Shown here: one piece after another, positions 1 to 11,245 of the stretch
Layout: the number at the start of each line of letters is the position of its first letter
Position numbering within the stretch: the stretch's first letter is position 1
DNA from: Cladocopium goreaui
Taxonomy: Eukaryota; Sar; Dinophyceae; Suessiales; Symbiodiniaceae
DNA length: 64,000 bases
NCBI GenBank assembly: GCA_947184155.2
Contig: CAMXCT020001519.1
Location: 83,427 to 147,426 of the forward strand
Reading direction: 5' to 3'
Translations under genes and position numbers: made by a program
Notes under the pieces: generated by a model
The model's input: only the letters and a program-made list of their open reading frames with translations
The model's database searches: none
Told to the model about the DNA's origin: nothing

Positions 1-235
1 TTTTCCGTAACCGCAGCTGCCCGCATCATGGTGTACAGGAAGGCGATCATCAAGGGATAGTATCTTGAGAGCCAAGATGTCATTTGACCTGGTCACATGC
101 ACGCTCCATGTCCACCTCCAAAAAAGACTGAACATCTCAAAATCTTGAAAACACCGAATCAGGATGAATCGCGAACTGCTTTCAAACCCTTGTGTTTGCA
201 TCCTTCTATGCACCAGGTGCCACCGTCGGTGCCAC

Positions 236-2446
236 CTGTAGCACATATCTGCATGTCGGCCTACAGTAGTTGAATGTATTTGATTCAAGAATTGTCAAAC
301 TGGTGTCAAGATCCTTGACATTTGACCGTGCGACCGTGCCTGGGGTCTCCACAAAGCTGCGGGGATTCCGGATCACCTGCTCTCCCAAAAGGGCAATGCT
401 TGCCAGGCAGCAAAAGCCAATCACCAGCAACGAATCGCTGATCTTCGTGGACGCTTGCCGAAGTGTGGCCTGCAATGTGTTCCACTCACTCAAGGCCTGC
501 CAGAGCGATGTGGAGTTTTTGAATCTGCAAAGGATTAAAAACAGCCATTACATAATATAGATTAATATAGTATAGTCAGTATAGTATAAACATATGCAGA
601 ATTATGCAGATAAATAAATCAAATAGAAACTTATTTCCCAAGTATTGATTATTGATGGAACTTTGATGGAACTTTGTTCTTCTGCACCTGCTCAATGTCC
701 ATCTCCCTGAAAAATCGAACCCCGAAGCTGTCCAAAGCAAGTTCCAGGCCACAGCAGCAGTGCAAAATGGAGTAACACAACAGCAGATACCGGAAGAGCA
801 TGAACGTAAAGGCGATCGTATAGACTTGGTCCCAGTTTGCTTCAAGTTCAAGCTGGCCTCTCACCCAAATCTGTGCAGCAATTCTCGCACACATCATGCC
901 AATGAACATGCAAACAGTCTCAATGAACCTCTTCCGGGAAACCTTCTGCCAATCTGCCATGAAGTCAGCTTCGAGCGCATAATCATCTAGGCGAGTTTCC
1001 TCTGGACCTAAAAGGAGCGCGATACCTTTCCGGTCGAAACTGAAACTGGCAACAGAAATGCCAAGTTGAAAACTCGTTAGAGCCAGAAGCAAAGAAGTAT
1101 CCATGAGGGAAACTGCTCCACCGTAAAGGAGAAGACCACTCATGGCCATGGGGATGATGCCAAAGCTGAGAATGGCAAAGCATCGGGATGCTAGTCCTTC
1201 GCTGAAGCGCAAGTGGCCAGCCATGCACAGCAAGCAGCGTCCGACACGAGGGAGGGCAGACACCTCTCCATCCCCCCTGCTTTCAGACACTTTGTTTACG
1301 CTGAACTGAGCGATCACTGCGTCGTAATTCGTCCTGAGCTCCTCCATTGAGACTCTTTGACATTTTTCCAAGACAGCGGCTTTGTCTTCTCCTGCCGGCC
1401 TCAGCGGCATATCTGGGATCCGGATTTTATTCAGGAAAAAGTACTCACCTAGGATCAAAAACATGTTTGAGGAAAAAGTCTTTGTTGCAAAATGTTCCAA
1501 GGAGCCTGCTGTTCATGGTGTGTGCCTTCTTCTTCCCATTGGGCAGCAAAGATGAATCGCTTGGATGTGGTGCAACTTGAAGTGCTGGCTCAAGCAGCCC
1601 GCGGTCAGTCTGTGGGTTCTTCTCCACGATCTTCACAGCTCTGTGGGAGCTTGACCTCGGAGGGTCCTCCGACTGCCTCGAGCACCGCCGTGCTCCCGTG
1701 TTTTTGCGGCGGCTGGGTCGGCGCATGGACTGGAGCAATTGGCTGGCCTGAAGATCTTCGAGATTGGCGATCCCTAGCATGGGGGATCGCACCTTGCCAA
1801 GAAAAGCATCCAAACCAAAGGAGCTGCCCGGGCTCTTTCCACTTCTTCTAGAATGGAAGGACCCGAGGTTTTTCGGTGGAGGCTTCTCCGACTCACTGTC
1901 ACCGGACGCATGGGGTCTGCTGTCTTGACTGCTCCTGGAAGGGTGGTTCTGTGGTCCCGTTGGGCCCGTGGGGCCCGTGGGGCCCATTGGCATTGCATTC
2001 GGAATTGCCGTGGGCAAAAGGATGGGATCTTGCGATGGAAGACCTGGTGCTGAAACCTGTTGTGGCTCTGGCTTCGAAACAGGAGAAGAAGGTGCTGAAA
2101 CCCTCAAAGACAGATGTGACACGGTCCTTGTTTTTGTTTCTTTTGCCAAAGGTTCTTTGGCCAAGGTTTGCATGACCGAAGCCATTTCCCCCATCTTTGA
2201 AGCTTGAGCAGCCACCAACATCTCCATGTTCATCATTGAATCCTGCAAAGCTGCCATACATTCACGCAGCGCATGGATTCCACTGGCATCCAGCACGCGC
2301 TTCAATTCAGAGAGCAAGTCTCTGGCACCACTATCTGTGGGCATGAGAGAGGCCGATGCTGTGGAAGTCCACTGTATATCACACTGTATATCCTTTTCCG
2401 TCAGGGATCCACTTGCGTTAAGTCCACACAATCCGTGTTCCGCCAT
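236..2446 (-). CDS. Multi-pass membrane protein with disordered N-terminus (left-edge partial)
   Basis: No family recognised. Exon 1 (1449-2446) starts at ATG 2446 and encodes about 332 residues rich in Ser/Pro, with an amphipathic stretch near residues 45-90 and a short collagen-like GPTGPTGPTGP run near residue 155. It ends at a GTGAGT donor. Exon 2 begins at 1399 after a CTGAG acceptor (phase 2 fits) and runs to about 680; it holds four hydrophobic segments, roughly residues 110-132, 138-158, 195-216 and 230-255 of the open frame. Exon 3 (about 236-524, acceptor TTTGCAG) adds a fifth hydrophobic helix, SLLVIGFCCLASIALLG. The donor after exon 2 is not clear. More sequence follows to the left: 1-93 is open on the minus strand and hydrophobic, possibly a further exon. 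Role unknown; a membrane channel- or transporter-like protein is only a guess. Confidence 0.6.
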
Positions 2447-4658
2447 GATCTATGGATACAAATTGAGACATGAAACTGCGGAGAAGCCACATAGAATTCG
2501 TTGCAGACTTGAGCTTTGCATACCAATGCACTTTTCTCATCCATCAGGAGGTTCCTCTGTGCATTTCATTAACATCAGCTTGTGATCCTTACAATAGGTT
2601 CGTCCCAAGGTCCCAAACCATTCATATCCATTCATTTCTCGTGAACTTGCTATTGTATTATAATTCATAATAGGTTCATATAGGTTCCAAATGTTCAAAG
2701 CCTTCAAACTGCAACTTGATCTACGTTGATACGTTGATCTACATTGATCTACATTGATCTACAAAGTAGCCATTTTCAGTGCGTCTCAGATCCTCATCCA
2801 CTCCCACGGTCCCTCGGCAATGGCATCCGCCAGCAGGTCTTCTTCCGGCCTGGCACCGCTCCGAGAATGGGTCGGTCCGTGAATACGCCGTATTGAAAAT
2901 ATTGAAATGTTTTGAAATGTATTGAATACGTGTGCTGTGAAAAAGGTATGGGATGAGACCGATGAGATGCCAAGGTCCGGGAAGGTCCGGCTCAAAGGCA
3001 CATCCCATGCCGGACAGGCGAGGGCTCCAATTGCTTCAACCACTCCTGCAGATTGGCCCAACTTTGTCTTGGTTGTCTTGAATTGTCTTCAATTGTCTTC
3101 AATTGTCTTGACTTGTCTTGGTTGTGTTGAGACGTGTTGAGTGTGTTTGTTGTTCGTCAGACACAAAGTTTCAAGTTTTGGAACCTGCCTGCGCCGATGG
3201 CCCATCAAAGGCAAGTCCGGCCAAGTGCAACCTGGAGAAACAGATCCAGAGTCTGCTATTTCATTCACAGTTGATTCAACTTTAGTTCAAACCGATAGTG
3301 AGATCAACTCAAGCAGCTGGAGCAGTCCAAAAATGAGGGAGTAAGGCAGCAGGCTTAGCACAATCCGCTACAAGCAGCCCCACGTAGACGATTGACATTG
3401 CAAGTGGAGATAAAGCAAAGATGGACCAAGTAGAAAAGCTATGAAAATCTCCAAAAACTCCAACTGGGTAGCTGCAGCTCGGCGCCCCCTCTCGTCCCCA
3501 AGGACAGCACAGAGGGCATCTTGCAACAAGATGCGTCTGTTCAGACCGAATTCGCTTGCAACTGCTGGCGTTCAATCGTTTCAGATGTGTATTCATATAG
3601 CTTCTATGCTTGGTCTTTGGCTCTAAGTGCGAACGCAAGATGGCAAGCTTAGAAAATCTTGGAAATGCAACCCATAAGTGCTACTATTTCATCTTTCCTC
3701 ATGAAAGGCGAGAGGTCTTGTGGCTCGGTCGCCAAGGTCTTGTCTAAAACCAGTGCTGCTTTAGTTTTTCATGAAATCAGGAATGGAATCGGGGATCTCT
3801 GTGCTTTTCGCATTCCCACAGGTCCATAGCCTGGGCTTGTGCCAAAGCTGCAAGATGCTGCAAGTCATTGAATGTTGACGTTTTGTCGTGGCCCCTGCCA
3901 GGCAAGTTTTGTCATGACTCATGCCGGTGCCAACCTGAAGCAAACCTGAAGCAAACCTGAAGCGGCTGAGTTGGTTGTCGCCCTTGAGCTCCCTCTTTGT
4001 GCAACACGCATTTCGCTTGTCGACGCAGTTCCCTTGCAAAACGGGATTGTTGGGTGAAACTGAGCATGCAGCAGATTTCCACGATGGGAGCAGCCTAAGT
4101 ACTACCTTCATCACTGAGGACACATCTAGATTCTGTACAAGTCTCTGTGACTCAATGCAGCAAGGTATGATCTCAAATATTCTCAAATAATGTTCCTAAG
4201 TTTCGAACGAATATCTTGGTGTCAGGGCTGTCAGATGCTTGGGTCCGCTAAGGTTCTTGATTCTGATGGGCTGCTTTGAGCATTGCGAGAGTCGCGAGGG
4301 TCGTCATCACTACGCAAGTTTGGGAAGGAACCAGCACGCCTCACCGCCTCAGGTTGTTGTGCTTCACGCCTCAGCATGAAACATCCGTAAACTGTTTACG
4401 GTAAACAGTCTGTAAACACCCAAACTCTTGGATCCAGCTGTAGATGGGACCCCAAGTTGCATCTCTGAAGGCCCAAACATATGACAGTTTGGCAACAAAA
4501 AGCTGGATCAAATTTTCCAGTGCTCAGTGGCAAGCCAGAGCCAAGGCCGGGGGGCGCGGAGGGGGCGGCAAGGAGATTCCATGGGTCCTGCCGCAAGTCT
4601 GGGAATTAAATTCAGTGGTTTGTTTTTGCAGATGTTCCCTTTTGAAGTCGCAATTCCA

Positions 4659-4692
<34 letters not shown>

Positions 4693-7260
4693 GCACTCAA
4701 TCTGCTTCCAAGATGCATTCAATGTCGTTCAATCAACTGTTGCAACTTGAGTTTCTTCTCTCAGGCAGGCACTGCTCACCGATAATTGGATTGAACCTCG
4801 GAGGCAGGACAAGGGCGACAAGGGATAAAGAAAGCAGTTGAGGCTAACTTGAGGTTACAAGTTGGTTACAAGTTACAGAGGCTGACAACGCAGCTGACAA
4901 CGCAGCTGACAACGCAGCTGACAACGCAGCTATCACAGCACCGCAATGAAGTCAGACTCGACATCGCCATGAGGGACTAACCCCAGGTGATTCCGCATCG
5001 CCAGAGCAGCTTCTCTGACCCTGGATCGGTACCTGCCAGAAATCTGAAATTTCTAAAAGCAAAAGAAGGTAACCAGGTAGATCCAGGTAGATCCAGGTAG
5101 ATCCAGGTAGATCCAGGTAGATCCAGGTAGTGCAAAAAAAATTGGAGACCAATCCCCGCATGTCACCACACATCTTTAGGGCCAACAGTATTCGAAGCAC
5201 CGAATCATGTTGTCGTGATGTTCCAGCTGCGCTCCAGCCGGGGTTCGATCATAGCCTGAGTAGAAACGCTTCTGCGGCGGGCAATCAGTGATACCTTGGC
5301 CTAGGGCCTAGGTAGATCCTCAAATCATCACATCAACTTCTCACGTCATCATGCTGGTGATATGGTGGGTCCAATCTTCTGAAAGTCGTAGCACTGGGAG
5401 CCACTCAATGGTTCACAATGTTGAAGGGCTGACCTGCAGGCAGCAAAGATTCTGCGCTCGAACGTTGGATTGAAACTCGTCCCGGTGGGGTGACAACCGG
5501 AAAACCTGGTGCATCATCAGCGAATGATGTTTCTTCTTTCGGATTTAGATTGCCCACAGGTGTACACGCATGGATACTTATGGTGTGCAAACCGAGACAA
5601 ACAATGACAATATGTTTATGGTCAATTGTTCTTCGATGCCCCGCCTGAAACATTTTTTCTACCCATCATCGGATCGTGTTGCATCCGTGCCGCTCGGTCG
5701 ACTTCCGCCTTGGGTACTACGCACAGCTCCGCACAGCCTACGCAGAACTGCCACAGCTGCGCCGCACAGCGCCTGATCGGCACCAGCAATGCAGCGCCAC
5801 CGGTGCTCTTCGCGGTTGTATTTGCATTTGCGACGAGCCTCGCCAGGGAATCCAGGGCCACCCTTTTTGTTGGCTTGGGGAGTATAGTAACTAGATCCCG
5901 GCCTATGCAGATTGTATGAAATATATGTATGAAATGCATTGAAATGCTTGGTTAACTGATCCCATGAAGAAAGGGTCCTCTGTGACTTCATCGCGGAGAA
6001 CTTTCGCATGCTCACGTTCGGCATAATTCACCTTCCAAGGCATGTCGAGCCAGGATCAGCGTGCGTGTCCGCTTCAGTACGCTTCGCAGAAGGTCGAATG
6101 ATAATCCAATGTTCATCATGTTCATCACTTTCGAAAGTGGTACCCATCACCACCATCCCCCATACCATACCAATCAACCACCGGCGTGTTGATCCGTTTA
6201 TCCTAGGCTAACATCACAAGCACGGAAATGTTGCAATATGTTGCACCTCTTCACAATGAGTTCCTGCAGTCATGCGCTCCCGAGAGCCGAGATATCCTGG
6301 GCAATTCATCACCTCAGCGATGTGCAGCGATGCAATGCAGCCTGGTGAACATCAGCTGGATTGTTAATCCTCCCAGTGCCATAGGCTTGGACCCATCCCC
6401 AGAAAGTTTCAATTGACAAAAACATCATAAAACATCCAATTCTGAGGCGAGGACAACGTCAATCGGATTGTCTCTGTTCCTATGCTGTGCAGCAGCTGTG
6501 CAGCTGGACGTCATGGACTGAGGCTCCGAGGCTCCGGCTCGTAGCGGAAATACGCCCCAGAGCGATGCCGCAAGCGCTCCTGTGATCACACTGACCCAGA
6601 AGTGACGATATTATATATATATATAACGGAAAGGACTGTTGTAAGCGGCAGAATTCACAAGTCTTGGGGAAGAAAAGTTTCATCAGAATAATTTCCTACT
6701 GTTTGCCCTCACAAGAATCGTTTCTGACACATGTCATGGCACCACGTAATTATACTACATCAGTCATCTGCCTACATCTGCCCTACGTTTGTCCAATTAC
6801 ACACATCTGTTTCCAACATCTGCCTTCACTTCTCTGCATTCACTGCACAGATTAATCCAGATTAATCATGATTAATCTGGAACCAAAAAACAAAAAAAAC
6901 AATGTTTCCACAACTACTCTGACCTCTAGACTAGTTGCCAAATCTTTGTTTCTTGTTTTTTTGGGGTGGATTTTTAGCACTGTTCAAAAACAATGCCGCA
7001 ACAATTGAAACAAAATAAAGCAGACAAAGTGCACTTAGGACATGGGTTCGGCATTTTTTTACATACAATCTTCCAATATCTGTGATCCCCAAGTCTTATT
7101 TTGAAGATGATATTCCTTACAGAAAGTGTGGCCTGACTTTGTGCATTCCCTTTGAAAGATTGTAATATCTTTGAACAGAGTGCGGTAATGGTCTGAAATA
7201 GACCTTCAATGCGGGCGCCTTCTGTTAACAGATTCCAACACCATTTCAAACGAAGGTCCA
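2447..7260. other. Gene-poor interval with microsatellites
   Basis: I see no supportable gene. Short tandem repeats are scattered through it: four to five copies of GCTGACAACGCA at about 4877-4930, six copies of ATCCAGGTAG at about 5078-5130, TA runs near 4658-4693 and 6611-6625, and repeated ATTGATCTAC near 2738-2763. Minus-strand frames at 5622-5939 and 6974-7261 stay open for about 100 codons, but neither shows a motif or convincing splice sites. Confidence 0.5.
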
Positions 7261-7323
7261 CATATATATATATATATATAAATGCACATATATATATCCG
7301 CCGACCCCTGCCGCCAGCAGGGG
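7261..7323. repeat. TA microsatellite followed by GC hairpin
   Basis: A TATATA run (7261-7297) is followed by CCGCCGACCCCTG (7298-7310) and a 7-bp hairpin, CCCCTGC/GCAGGGG, at 7305-7323. The 13-base word recurs in inverted orientation at 12617-12629, also beside a TATATA run. The two could be ends of one insertion, but no target duplication is visible. Confidence 0.45.
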
Positions 7324-7374
7324 GAGCGCGTCAGAGGAGGCCTTACTAGCAACAAGGGGCGAAAAGAGAAAATT

Positions 7375-9900
7375 CGCAGGCGCGGTCCTCAGGCCCTGCT
7401 GTTTGGCTGTGGCGGAGGCGCCGTTTTAGGTCAGACAGCTAGCTAGTTTTCTTGTAAATTCAGAAAGCAACGTTAGGCACTGGGGGCCGTGGCCCGTAGG
7501 CCCGGTCCGTCCCTCAGGGCCTTGCTGTTTGGCTGTGGCGGAGGCGCCGTTTTAGGTCAGACAGCTAATTTTCTTGTAGGTTCAGAAAGCAATGTTAGGC
7601 ACTGGGGGCCGTGGCCCGTAGGCCCGGTCCGTCCCTCAGGGCCTTGCTGTTTGGCTGTGGCGGAGGCGCCGTTTTAGGTCAGACAGCTACTTTTCTTGTA
7701 GGTTCAAAAAGCAACGTTAGGCAGTGGGGGCCGTGGCCCGCAGGCCCCGTCCGTCCCTCAGGGCCCTGCCCTGTGTGAGCCTTGGCGGCTGGAAGACAGG
7801 TCGTGGCGGCCGTGGCCCGCACGCCCGGTCCGTCCTTCAGGGCCCTGCTGTTTGGCTGTGGCGGAGGCGCCGTTTTAGGTCAGACAGTTACTTTTCTTGT
7901 AGGTTCAGAAAGCAACGTTAGGCAGTGGGGGCCGTGCCGTCCCTCGGGGCCCTGCTGTTTCGGTGTGGCGAGCGCGCCCTGTGTGAGCCTTGGCGGCTGG
8001 AAGACTAGGTCGTGGCGGCCGTGGCCCGCACGCCCGGTCCGTCCTTCAGGGCCCTGCTGTTTGGCTGTGGCGGAGGCGCCGTTTTAGGTCAGACAGCTAC
8101 TTTTCTTGTAGGTTCAGAAAGCAACGTTAGGCAGTGGGGGCCGTGGCCCGCAGGCCCCGTCCGTCTCTCAGGGCCCTGCTGTTTCGGTGTGGCGAGCGCG
8201 CCCTGTGTGAGCCTTGCCGGCTGGAAGACAGGTCGTGGCGGCCGTGGCCCGCAGGCCCGGTCCGTCCCTCAGGACCGTGTTGTTTTGGCGTGGCAATCGC
8301 GCCGTGTGTGAGCTTTGGCGGCTGGAAGACAGGTCAGGCAGCTTGCTTTCTTGTAGGTTCAGAAAGCAACGTTAGGCAGTGGGGGCCGTGGCCCGCAGGC
8401 CCGGTCCGTCCCTCAGGGCCCTGCTGTTTCGGTGTGGCGAGCGCGCCGTGTTTGAGCCTTGGCGGCTGGAAGACAGCTAAGAGAGTTAGTTTTCTTGTAG
8501 GTGCAGAAAGCAACGTTCGGCACTGGGGGCCGTGGCCCGTAGGCCCGGTCCGTCCCTCAGGGCCTTGCTGTTTGGCTGTGGCGGAGGCGCCGTTTTAGGT
8601 CAGGCAGCTTGCTTTCTTGTAGGTTCAGAAAGCAACGTTAGGCAGTGGGGGCCGTGGCCCGCAGGCCCCGTCCGTCCCTCAGGGCCCTGCTGTTTCGGTG
8701 TGGCGAGCGCGCCCTGTGTGAGCCTTGCCGGCTGGAAGACAGGTCGTGGCGGCCGTGGCCCGCAGGCCCGGTCCGTCCCTCAGGACCGTGTTGTTTTGGC
8801 GTGGCAATCGCGCCGTGTGTGAGCTTTGGCGGCTGGAAGACAGGTCAGACAGCTAGCTTTCTTGTAGGTTCAGAAAGCAACGTTAGGCAGTAGGGGCCGT
8901 GGCCCGCAGGCCCGGTCCGTCCCTCAGGGCCCTGCTGTTTCGGTGTGGCGAGCGCGCCGTGTTTGAGCCTTGGCGGCTGGAAGACAGCTAAGAGAGTTAG
9001 TTTTCTTGTAGGTGCAGAAAGCAACGTTCGGCACTGGGGGCCGTAGCCCGCACGCCCGGTCCGTCCCTCAGGACCCTGCTGTTTTGGCGTGGCAATCGCG
9101 CCGTGTGTGAGCTTTGGCGGCTGGAAGACAGGTCAGACAGCTAGCTTTCTTGTAGGTTCAGAAAGCAACGTTAGGCAGTGGGGGCCGTGGCCCGCAGGCC
9201 CTGTCCGTCCCTCAGGGCCATGCTGTTTCGGTGTGGCGAGCGCGCCGTGTTTGAGCCTTGGCGGCTGAAAGACAGCTAAGAGAGTTAGTTTTCTTGTAGG
9301 TGCAGAAAGCAACGTTCGGCACTGGGGGCCGTGGCCCGTAGGCCCGGTCCGTCCCTCAGGGCCTTGCTGTTTGGCTGTGGCGGAGGCGCCGTTTTAGGTC
9401 AGACAGCTAGTTTTCTTGTAGGTTCAGAAAGCAACGTTAGGCAGTGGGGGCCGTGGCCCGCAGGCCCCGTCCATCCCTCAGGGCCCTGCTGTTTCGGTGT
9501 GGCGAGCGTGCCCTGTGTGAGCCTTGGCGGCTGGAAGACAGGTCGTGGCGGCCGTGGCCCGCAGGCCCGGTCCGTCCCTCAGGACCCTGTTGTTTTGGCG
9601 TGGCAATCGCGCCGTGTGTGAGCTTTGGCGGCTGGAAGACAGGTCAGACAGCTAGCTTTCTTGTAGGTTCAGAAAGCAACGTTAGGCAGTGGGGGCCGTG
9701 GCCCGCAGGCCCGGTCCGTCCCTCAGGGCCCTGCTGTTTCGGTGTGGCGAGCGCGCGGTGTTTGAGCCTTGGCGGCTGGAAGACAGCTAAGAGAGTTAGT
9801 TTTCTTGTAGGTGCAGAAAGCGACGTTAGGCACTGAGGGCGGTGGCCTGCAGGCCCGGTCTGTCCTTCAGGGCCCTCCTGTTTCGGCGTGGCGAGCGCGC
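7375..9900. repeat. GC-rich modular tandem array (123/144-base units)
   Basis: About fifteen repeats of a block containing AGAAAGCAACGTTAGGCA and GGCCCGGTCCGTCCCTCAGG. Distances between successive AGAAAGCAACG words are mostly 123 or 142-146 bases, with longer steps of about 199-245 where an extra module (GTGTGAGCCTTGGCGGCTGG) is added. The array is therefore built from at least three interchangeable modules. Long plus-strand frames cross it (up to 154 codons) only because some units are multiples of three; I do not call them genes. It directly abuts the 3' end of the helicase fragment at 9936. Confidence 0.85.
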
Positions 9901-9935
9901 AGGGTTCTGTTGTTTGGTGAAGGCTCCGTTTGTGA

Positions 9936-11245
9936 TCAGTTCTGCACGGGCCATCGGTCGGTGCGACACTGCTTTCCGTTGGGCGTGCGATGCGTTATTT
10001 GAATTTGACCGGAAGCTTTTGTTGAATGCACCACTGTGCCGCATGTTGGACATGTGTGCGCAAGTGTACGGCCTGCAAGCAGGCCATTCGCAACGCGAAA
10101 TTTTTTGCCGCAGCCATCACCGCGGCGGTGATAGACTTGCCCTGTTGCCACAGTGCTTTGCACAGATTTGGCGCAATGCGGGCAGAGGTATGTGTACACC
10201 CGCGGCGTCGCTGTGTCGGGCTCCGCAGCAAGCTGCTGGGTCGATGAATGGGCAACACCCGTTCTGGTTTCGTCTGTTCCCATCGACGTTTGTCTAGCCT
10301 CGTGGATTTTCTGAATCTCCTTGCAAACGTCTGCTAGGATTGCTTCGTGTCGTTGACGGGATTCGCGTTGGCGCAAGCGGGCCAAGCGTTGATTCGTGCG
10401 ATGAGCAAGACGACACACGAAGGCAAAGGCTGTGCATGCATTGCATACTTGTGTACCATCCTGCGTATGTTTCCGACTTTGCTGCCAAGCTGTGAACTCT
10501 GCTCGTGGCTTGCGTTCGCTGCACTGGGAACATTGCCAACACCCCCGCTGTTTGGTGGTACATTCTCTGCAGCAGCGGCGGTCCGCGTTGCGAGCTTTCC
10601 ATGCGGCCGGTCCAAATTCGGCTTCGGGTTTCGCAACGCCACATTTGAAACACGGTTTCTTCATTTCACACGTCAAGCACACACGGAAAAAACTACATTG
10701 CCGTTGGCGGTGCTTTTCTGGAAAATTGGCCTCGACATGCCACAGCTTGCACACGTTGCATTGCCACGGGGGTTCCAGCATCTGCATAATGTTTTGTGCA
10801 CTCGCGACACACCCGGTCCGTGTCGCTGCGCTTCCATTGGCCTGGTGTGAACGCTGTGCTTTGTTTTCGTTCTGCGCAAATTGAACACACGCGTTCTTCG
10901 CAATATTTTGCGAGCAACGCCTGCCAGTTGATGGCGTCGCCGCGGAGGTGTCGCAGAAGAAGGTCCCGGCCCAAACCGATTCCCTTTTGGAATGGCGCGG
11001 CGTCGAAAGGGCGGAAGATCAGCAGCTTCCCACGGCCTTGGACACGGGTGATTGCAACGTAAACCGTGAATGGGTTGCCCATTGGGCCGATACAAAGATC
11101 GGTCATCACGCCTTCTTTGATGGTTTGTCCTTGCGCAACATGCGCTGTGATGGCAAATTGGGGCGCGAGTGAATTTGCACCAAGTTCTTTGCCACCTCCG
11201 GGAGCTTCTTACCTCACGCTTCCCTGCTCCCGGGCCACCACTCAT
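9936..11245 (-). pseudogene. PIF1-like helicase C-terminus fused to zinc-ribbon repeats, frameshifted
   Basis: The frame ending at 10693, read upstream past its ATG at 11109, begins with helicase motif V (ITAHVAQGQTI, about 11140-11110) and motif VI (VYVAITRVQGRGKLLI, about 11060-11015), as in PIF1/RecD-type SF1 helicases. It then enters paired-Cys modules: VCSICAERKQSTAF...RVCRECT. One base must be skipped near 10790 to continue into the 283-codon frame 10787-9936, which carries further C-x2-C pairs (CNVC, CLTC, CFKC, CREC, CSQC, CNAC) in a pattern resembling Stc1-type zinc domains, and near the C-terminus CPHC and CPTC pairs. Motifs I-IV are missing. A GGPGAGKREV word at about 11240-11210 resembles a PIF1 Walker A, which would imply a large internal deletion, but it may be chance. 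Probably a mobile-element-derived relic. Confidence 0.6.

Noticed and set aside
2766-2780. Possible spliced-leader relic (GTAGCCATTTT)
   Set aside because: Only 11 bases match the dinoflagellate spliced leader and the flanks diverge at once; too short to support.
7489-9836. Plus-strand ORFs of 62-154 codons in the GC array
   Set aside because: They repeat the same peptide words because the DNA is a tandem array with unit lengths near multiples of three. No start context, motif or conserved end.
11210-11240. Walker A-like GGPGAGKREV next to helicase motif V
   Set aside because: It resembles a PIF1 motif I but is in another frame and lies only about 70 bases from motif V, so it would need a large deletion; noted in the feature but not called as a domain.
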